From Oscillospiraceae bacterium (GTDB lineage Bacteria > Bacillota > Clostridia > Oscillospirales > Acutalibacteraceae): 10,845 nucleotides of DNA. Made by a program: the position numbers and the translations under genes. Where the stretch lies: assembly GCA_022508865.1 (NCBI GenBank), contig JAFLUK010000042.1, forward strand, positions 1-10,845, given 5' to 3'. Positions 6,174 through 10,845 of the stretch are shown here, one piece after another. The notes under the pieces are model-generated. The model worked only from the letters and a program-made list of their open reading frames with translations, was not told where the DNA came from and did not search any database. How positions within the stretch are numbered: the first letter of the stretch is position 1; each line of letters opens with the position of its first letter.

Positions 6174-7250
6174 TTATGAAATTAAATCCAGTATGGTAAT
6201 GGCGGTGATAGCTTCAATTACGGGTACAGCCCTCAACACAATGCAGGGGTCGTGTCTACCCTTGATTTCCAGCACATCATTCTCTTTTGTTTCAAGATTA
6301 ATGGTGTCTTGTGGTTGCGCAATAGATGGTGTTGGCTTAACAGCCACCTTAAAGGTGATTGGCATACCGTTTGTAATGCCTCCCAAAATACCACCGCAAT
6401 TGTTTGTCTGTGTATATACGTTGCCATTTTCATCATAGCGGAAGTTATCGTTGCTTTCGCTGCCACGCATTTTAGCAAGGTCAAAACCTTTGCCGAATTC
6501 AATACCCTTCATTGCAGGAATACCAAAGACAGCCTTGGCTATTTTGCCCTCTATGCCGTCAAACATAGGACCGCCAATTCCTGCCCAAAGACCTGTTACA
6601 GCACATTCTATTGTTCCGCCCACAGAGTCCTTGTCGGAAGCGGCATCCATAACGACCTTTCTCATGGCATCCTCTTTGCTGTTGTCAATCAGAGGAAAGG
6701 AGCTGTTGAGTAGATTTTCAATAACGTCATCTGTAATATTGCAGGGGTCAAAGGACTTGTCCTCTACAGAACCAATGCTGTTTATGTGGGCAGTTACCTT
6801 AATTCCCTTTTCCATAAGAATTTGCTTGCACACTGCACCTGCAAAAACAATCGGCGCTGTTATTCTTCCGCTGAAATGACCGCCTCCTGCAATATCATTA
6901 AAGCCGTTGTATTTTACAAATGCAGGATAATCGCTGTGTCCGGGACGAGGACATTTTTTTATATTTGAATAGTCCTTGCTTTTTGTGTTTGTGTTGTGGA
7001 TAACGGCGCAAAGGGGTGCGCCTGTGGTAGTCAAATCCACAATGCCTGACAATATTTCAGGAAAATCAGCTTCTTTTCTGGGAGTTGCTGTTTTATCGTT
7101 GCCGGGGGCTCTCCTTTTCATTTCCAAAAGGATTTTGTCTATATCCAACTTTTGCCCTGTAGGCAAACCGTCAATTACAACGCCGATAGCCTTGCCGTGA
7201 CTTTCCCCAAATATAGAAATTTTTATTTTTTCACCGATTGTTGATGACAT
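6174..7250 (-). CDS. aroC: Chorismate synthase
   Basis: A 358-residue FMN-dependent enzyme that removes phosphate from EPSP to give chorismate, the branch-point of aromatic synthesis. Signature sequences are FGESHG (14-19), RRAPG (46-50), RPGHSD (102-107), GGGHFSGR (122-129) and the C-terminal GRHDPC...AVPVIEA (331-347). The catalytic histidines correspond to H18 and H105. The length is typical for the family. The first 20 bases overlap the end of aroA, and GGAGG (complement of 7259-7263) lies about 8 bases before the ATG, which supports this start and suggests coupled translation. As with other bacterial enzymes, a reduced flavin is needed; no flavin reductase domain is fused. Confidence 0.97.
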   Translation of the reverse strand: MSSTIGEKIKISIFGESHGKAIGVVIDGLPTGQKLDIDKILLEMKRRAPGNDKTATPRKEADFPEILSGIVDLTTTGAPLCAVIHNTNTKSKDYSNIKKCPRPGHSDYPAFVKYNGFNDIAGGGHFSGRITAPIVFAGAVCKQILMEKGIKVTAHINSIGSVEDKSFDPCNITDDVIENLLNSSFPLIDNSKEDAMRKVVMDAASDKDSVGGTIECAVTGLWAGIGGPMFDGIEGKIAKAVFGIPAMKGIEFGKGFDLAKMRGSESNDNFRYDENGNVYTQTNNCGGILGGITNGMPITFKVAVKPTPSIAQPQDTINLETKENDVLEIKGRHDPCIVLRAVPVIEAITAITILDLIS

Positions 7251-8502
7251 TTACATTACCTCCAAGACTTCTGAAGTCCTCAAAAAAGTCAGGGTAGCTT
7301 TTGTTAATAGCCTGACTGTCTGTAATTGTAACCTCTCCTGTGGCAATAACAGAGGCAATTGCGCTTGCCATTACTATTCTGTGGTCGTTACTTCCCTCTG
7401 CCTTGCCGCTGCGGAGTGTGCCGATTCCCTGAATAAGCAGTCCGTCATGGGTTTCTGCCACCATACCGCCAAGGTTATTGATTGCATTTGCAGTGGTGTT
7501 CAAACGGTCACTTTCTTTGATTCTAAGCCTTTCTGCATTATATATCTTTGTTGTGCCGTTTGCTCCTGCGGCGCATACTGCAAGTACAGGAACAAGGTCG
7601 GGGATTTGTCTTGCATCAATATTGATTCCCTTCAAATTTCCCTTTTTAACAGTTACGCTGTTGCTGTCCACTTGAACATCTGCACCGAATTTTTCAATAA
7701 TTCTGCAAATTTCTTTATCTCCTTGGGTTGAGTTTGTGTCAATTCCTTTTATTGTGATTTCTCCACCCAAGGCACCAGCAACCATAAAGAAGGCTGCCTG
7801 ACTCCAATCTCCCTGAACCGTGTAGTTTTGCGGGGTGTACTGCTGGTTACCCTTTACAAAGTAGCCGTAATCTGTGACTTCTACCGTAACACCAAATCTT
7901 TTCATAGTGTCGATTGTCATATTGATATATCCAACACTCTCCATTGGGGTGGTAATCACAATTTTGCTGTCGCCCTCAAGCAGTGGAAGTGCCAGAAGAA
8001 GTCCTGTCACAAACTGACTGGATACATTGCCGGGGATTTCAAAGGTGCCGCTTTTCAGCTCACCGCTGATTTCCAGTGGTAAGCCGCCCTCTGTTTTGCA
8101 GTTTACACCCTGCTTTGGCAGTGTATCAAGATAAATTCCGATTGGTCTTTGGGGCAAAAGTCCCTTTCCAGTAAAGGTTCCGTCAATACTCAGTGCTCCT
8201 GCAACAGGGATAAAAAATCGGAGGGTACTGCCGCTTTCACAGCAGTCAAAATTTGCCTTGCAACCATAAAAAAGGTGACTGCTGTCTATTGTCAGTGTGT
8301 CACCTTTTAAATCAGTTTTTGCACCAAGTGAATTGATGCAGGAAATTGTAGCTTTTATATCCTGCGACATAGAAACAGGGGCAACTGTGCTTTTGCCCTT
8401 TGCAAGAGCCGCACAAATAATTGCCCTGTGACAGTCACTTTTTGATGGTGGCACAGTTACAGTACCGTTTAGTGATGATGGTTGGATTTTTACATCAGCC
8501 AT
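7231..8502 (-). CDS. aroA: 3-phosphoshikimate 1-carboxyvinyltransferase (EPSP synthase)
   Basis: A 423-residue cytoplasmic two-domain enzyme that joins shikimate 3-phosphate with phosphoenolpyruvate to give EPSP. Expected motifs are all present: PPSKSDCHRA (18-27; K21, S22, R26), ESGSTLRF (89-96), SSQF (161-164), IPDLVPV (300-306, catalytic D302), RLRIKESDR (325-333) and NDHRIVM (372-378; R375), with K401 near the C-terminus. In the glyphosate/PEP loop the Gly matching E. coli Gly96 is kept, but the positions matching Thr97 and Pro101 appear to be Ser and Phe. The ATG overlaps the aroB stop by one base (TAATG) and is preceded by GGAGG, pointing to translational coupling. Confidence 0.97.
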   Translation of the reverse strand: MADVKIQPSSLNGTVTVPPSKSDCHRAIICAALAKGKSTVAPVSMSQDIKATISCINSLGAKTDLKGDTLTIDSSHLFYGCKANFDCCESGSTLRFFIPVAGALSIDGTFTGKGLLPQRPIGIYLDTLPKQGVNCKTEGGLPLEISGELKSGTFEIPGNVSSQFVTGLLLALPLLEGDSKIVITTPMESVGYINMTIDTMKRFGVTVEVTDYGYFVKGNQQYTPQNYTVQGDWSQAAFFMVAGALGGEITIKGIDTNSTQGDKEICRIIEKFGADVQVDSNSVTVKKGNLKGINIDARQIPDLVPVLAVCAAGANGTTKIYNAERLRIKESDRLNTTANAINNLGGMVAETHDGLLIQGIGTLRSGKAEGSNDHRIVMASAIASVIATGEVTITDSQAINKSYPDFFEDFRSLGGNVNVINNR

Positions 8503-9563
8503 TAGCTTTCCTCCGCAACATCAATATATTGCTGAAACATTCTTTTGTTAACTTTCTTGATGCCAGCCTCACCAATTGCCTTTAATATAACAATATCAAG
8601 ATCGCTGCCGGAGGATTTTTTATCGCTTTGGGAAGCAAAGGCAATATCCCTCGGAGTACTTTCGTCAAATACAGGCAGATTGTAAAGCTTGCACATTTCT
8701 TCAATTTTAGCCGCTGTTCCCTTGGGTGAGAAGCCTTCTCTTTCGCTTGCCTTGGTAATCATAACCATACCAATTGCCACAGCCTCGCCGTGGGACAGCT
8801 TTTTATATTCATATATTTTTTCAAGAGCGTGACCTATAGTATGACCAAAGTTAAGAAGCTTTCTTTCTCCTGCCTCCGTCTCGTCACGCTGAACAATATC
8901 TCTCTTAATGGAAACGCACTTGTAGATAATGTTTTCTATGTCCAGTGTCTCCATACCCTTTTTTAACATTCTGAAAAGAACAACAGACTTAATACAGCCG
9001 TACTTAATAACTTCAGCCATACCGTCGTGGATAAATCTTTCGGGAAGTGTACGCAGTGTGTTAGGGTCAATCAGTACAAGACTGGGCTGCCAGAAGGCAC
9101 CGATAAGATTTTTGCCCTGCTTAATGTCATAGCCTGTTTTGCCGCCTACAGAGGAGTCCACTTGGGCAAGTAATGATGTTGGTATCTGAATAAACTCAAT
9201 ACCTCTTAAATATGTTGCGGCTGCAAAGCCTGCCATATCGCCTGTTACACCGCCGCCAAGGGCAAGTATCATATCTTTTCTTGTAATGTCATTGTCTGCA
9301 AGGTGATTGTAGATAGCCTCAATTGTCTTAAAATTCTTGGATGTTTCCCCTGCCTTGAAAACAAATTCAGATACAATAAAACCGGACTGTTTAAGAGAAG
9401 CAATAACATTCTGACTGTACAGTGCATGAACATTGCTGTCTGTAATAACAGTTACCCTTGTGGGGGATGATATCTTTTTAATGTATTCACCGCAGTGGTC
9501 AATAATACCTCTGTCTATGATAATTTCATACTTTCTTCCGGTGTTTACTTTAAGCTTTTTCAT
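8502..9563 (-). CDS. aroB: 3-dehydroquinate synthase
   Basis: A 353-residue NAD- and Zn-dependent cytoplasmic enzyme that cyclises DAHP to 3-dehydroquinate, step two of the shikimate pathway. The NAD-binding loop is GGGVTGD (103-109). IPTSLLAQVDSSVGGKTG (127-144) is the substrate-loop signature. Zn ligands are E184 (GMAEVIKYG), H241 (NFGHTIGHALE) and H258 (LSHGEAVAIGM), with H245 the likely catalytic histidine. The length matches stand-alone AroB, with no fusion to aroK. The start overlaps the tyrA stop by four bases (ATGA), so translation is probably coupled. Confidence 0.97.
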   Translation of the reverse strand: MKKLKVNTGRKYEIIIDRGIIDHCGEYIKKISSPTRVTVITDSNVHALYSQNVIASLKQSGFIVSEFVFKAGETSKNFKTIEAIYNHLADNDITRKDMILALGGGVTGDMAGFAAATYLRGIEFIQIPTSLLAQVDSSVGGKTGYDIKQGKNLIGAFWQPSLVLIDPNTLRTLPERFIHDGMAEVIKYGCIKSVVLFRMLKKGMETLDIENIIYKCVSIKRDIVQRDETEAGERKLLNFGHTIGHALEKIYEYKKLSHGEAVAIGMVMITKASEREGFSPKGTAAKIEEMCKLYNLPVFDESTPRDIAFASQSDKKSSGSDLDIVILKAIGEAGIKKVNKRMFQQYIDVAEES

Positions 9564-10390
9564 TCGCCTAAACCTTCCTTAATCTTATGACCTTTTTCAA
9601 GCAACGACATAATTTCTTTTTTGTCGCCCTTTTTTATTGCTGCGGTCAGGGAATTTATATTTTTAATCAGTATATCAAGCTCTGTAATTAGGGGGTTTTT
9701 GTTTTCCAAAAACAACTCGCTCCATAATTCGGCATTAATATTAGCTACTCTGGAAACATCACGGTAGCTTCCTGCCGAAAAGCCTTTGTGATTTACACAG
9801 TTTGGCGACAGCACATATGCACAGGCCAAAACGTGAGGCAGTTGGCTTGTAAAAGCAATCATACGGTCGTGTTCTTCAGGGTCGGTAATTTTTATGCCGC
9901 CGAAACCTAAACTTAAGTTAAAGTCTGCAACTGTTTTTACTGCTTTCTCATCTGCACCGCAGGGGACGATGATACAGCTGGCGTTTTTGTACAAATCTGC
10001 CTCGCTGACATCAAAGCCGTTTTTCTCCTTACCTGCCATTGGATGAACACCCACAAAAGTAAAGCCGTGCTTGTGGCTAAGGTCTACAAGGCTCTGGCAA
10101 ATTTCTGATTTTATACCGGAGGTGTCTGTTACAATGGCTCCCTTTTTAATTTTATCACCGTTGGCTCTGACAAATTCAACAGCGGCAGCAGGATATATTC
10201 CCAGAATTATCAAATCAACATCTGATAAATCCTCTACAGTACCGATTTTGTCAATAGCCCCGCAGTCAAACGCCTTTTGCAGGGGAAGGGGACTTCTGTT
10301 TATGCCAACGACATAGTGGTTGGTGTATTTTTTGATGGCCTTGCAGTAAGAACCACCAATTATACCCATACCAACAACTGCTATTTTCAT
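9560..10390 (-). CDS. tyrA: Prephenate dehydrogenase
   Basis: A 276-residue NAD(P)-dependent enzyme converting prephenate to 4-hydroxyphenylpyruvate, the tyrosine branch. A Rossmann domain opens the protein (VVGMGIIGGS, Gly 7, 9, 12 and 13), followed by VTDTSGIKSEI (87-97), HPMAGKE (116-122) and SQLPH (182-186) before the helical dimerisation domain with GSYRDVSRVA (207-216). Many Firmicute homologues carry an extra C-terminal ACT domain; this one stops at 276 residues without it, so tyrosine feedback through an ACT domain is not possible here. No chorismate mutase is fused; that activity would come from pheA. Arogenate as substrate cannot be excluded. AAAGGA lies about 11 bases before the ATG, 22 bases after the preceding stop. 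Confidence 0.94.
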   Translation of the reverse strand: MKIAVVGMGIIGGSYCKAIKKYTNHYVVGINRSPLPLQKAFDCGAIDKIGTVEDLSDVDLIILGIYPAAAVEFVRANGDKIKKGAIVTDTSGIKSEICQSLVDLSHKHGFTFVGVHPMAGKEKNGFDVSEADLYKNASCIIVPCGADEKAVKTVADFNLSLGFGGIKITDPEEHDRMIAFTSQLPHVLACAYVLSPNCVNHKGFSAGSYRDVSRVANINAELWSELFLENKNPLITELDILIKNINSLTAAIKKGDKKEIMSLLEKGHKIKEGLGE

Positions 10391-10412
10391 TAAAATATCA
10401 ATCCTTTGTTAA

Positions 10413-10845
10413 TCAGAGTGCACTCTTAACCATTTGCACCTTTTTTACAACGCTGTCAAAGTCTTCAGGAGTAAGAGATTGGGCGCCGTCGCACAGTGCG
10501 TGAGGTGGATCGTTATGCACTTCAATAATCAAGCCGTCGGCACCTGCTGCCACGGCAGCCATAGCCATTGGCTCAACAAGCCAGCTTCTGCCTGTTGCGT
10601 GGCTTGGGTCAACAACTACAGGCAAATGGCTCAAGCTTTTTACAATTGGCACTGCTGATAAATCAAGGGTGTTTCTTGTAAAGGTTTCGTATGTTCTTAT
10701 ACCTCTTTCGCAAAGAATAACCTGCTCGTTGCCCTCTGCCATAATATATTCTGCGCTCATCAGCCATTCTTCAATAGTGGAGCAAAGGCCACGCTTAAGA
10801 AGAATTGGTTTATTAAGCTTACCCAGCTTTTTCAGCAGGGTAAAG
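10413..10845 (-). CDS. aroF: 3-deoxy-7-phosphoheptulonate (DAHP) synthase, C-terminal part (5' end off window)
   Basis: The frame is open from the right edge to TGA (complement of 10413-10415), giving 143 residues of the enzyme that condenses PEP with erythrose 4-phosphate, the first committed step. Hallmarks of the AroA-beta (Bacillus-like, type I-beta) class are KPILLKRGL, TIEEWLMSAEYIMAEGN, VILCERGIRTYETFTRNTLD, LPVVVDPSHATG (with Arg next) and GADGLIIEVHNDP, followed by GAQSLTPEDF. An internal ATG at 10760 is not the start because homology continues upstream to the edge. Whether an N-terminal regulatory or chorismate mutase-like domain exists is not visible. It is the first visible gene of the operon. 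The symbol aroF follows common clostridial usage. Confidence 0.95.
   Translation of the reverse strand, partial: FTLLKKLGKLNKPILLKRGLCSTIEEWLMSAEYIMAEGNEQVILCERGIRTYETFTRNTLDLSAVPIVKSLSHLPVVVDPSHATGRSWLVEPMAMAAVAAGADGLIIEVHNDPPHALCDGAQSLTPEDFDSVVKKVQMVKSAL

Noticed and set aside
6252..6879. Open frames on the plus strand inside aroC
   Set aside because: They are shadows of the strongly conserved chorismate synthase frame on the other strand, with no start signals or domains.
6174..10390. A possible internal promoter separating parts of the aromatic operon
   Set aside because: The gaps are at most 31 bases or overlaps, and no convincing -35/-10 pair was found in them. A single transcript is simpler.
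10415..10426. Perfect 12-bp palindrome AGAGTGCACTCT at the end of the DAHP synthase gene
   Set aside because: It lies inside the last codons of a conserved gene, has no U-run and no second copy in the window. Coincidence is the simplest reading.
10413..10760. A complete 115-residue gene starting at the ATG at 10760
   Set aside because: Family-typical DAHP synthase sequence (KPILLKRGL, TIEEWL) continues upstream in frame to the window edge, so this is an internal methionine of a partial gene.

Overview
The window looks like chromosomal DNA from a low-to-moderate-GC Gram-positive anaerobe of the class Clostridia, probably a gut Ruminococcaceae/Oscillospiraceae-type organism. The evidence is a DUF1292-type small acidic protein, strong AAGGAGG-like ribosome binding sites, consensus sigma-A promoters, hairpin-plus-U-run terminators, and clostridial-type aromatic biosynthesis proteins. 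Species cannot be fixed from the sequence. No mobile element, CRISPR array, tRNA or rRNA was seen.

Left part (1-1585). The C-terminal 76 codons of tuf (EF-Tu) run off the left edge and end at a strong terminator. A monocistronic DUF1292 gene on the plus strand and an 88-residue gene of uncertain family on the minus strand follow; they converge on a shared bidirectional terminator. The minus-strand gene has a near-perfect promoter (TTGACA-16-TATAAT) and a leader of about 108 nt with three small predicted hairpins. About 350 bp of AT-rich non-coding DNA then separates it from the next promoter and contains several short ATTG-N-CAAT palindromes.

Middle part (1586-5008). A phosphoglucomutase/phosphomannomutase-family gene has its own promoter. 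After a 139-bp gap holding nested inverted repeats comes the most unusual gene of the window. It encodes a 570-residue protein that joins an N-terminal XRE-type DNA-binding domain, a His-containing repeat linker, five predicted membrane helices (four of them an internal duplication) and a C-terminal DUF4097-like beta-repeat region predicted to lie outside the cell. It reads as a candidate one-component transmembrane regulator. A bidirectional terminator closes this unit.

Right part (5006-10845, all minus strand). A tightly packed aromatic amino acid operon runs in the order DAHP synthase (partial, off the right edge) - prephenate dehydrogenase (tyrA) - aroB - aroA - aroC - pheA. Spacings are 22 nt, a 4-nt overlap, a 1-nt overlap, a 20-nt overlap and 31 nt. 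Together these genes cover the first committed step, dehydroquinate formation, the last two steps to chorismate, and both branches to phenylalanine and tyrosine. The three middle shikimate steps (aroD/aroQ, aroE, aroK) are absent from the window and must be elsewhere or beyond the right edge. The operon promoter and any attenuator also lie off the right edge.
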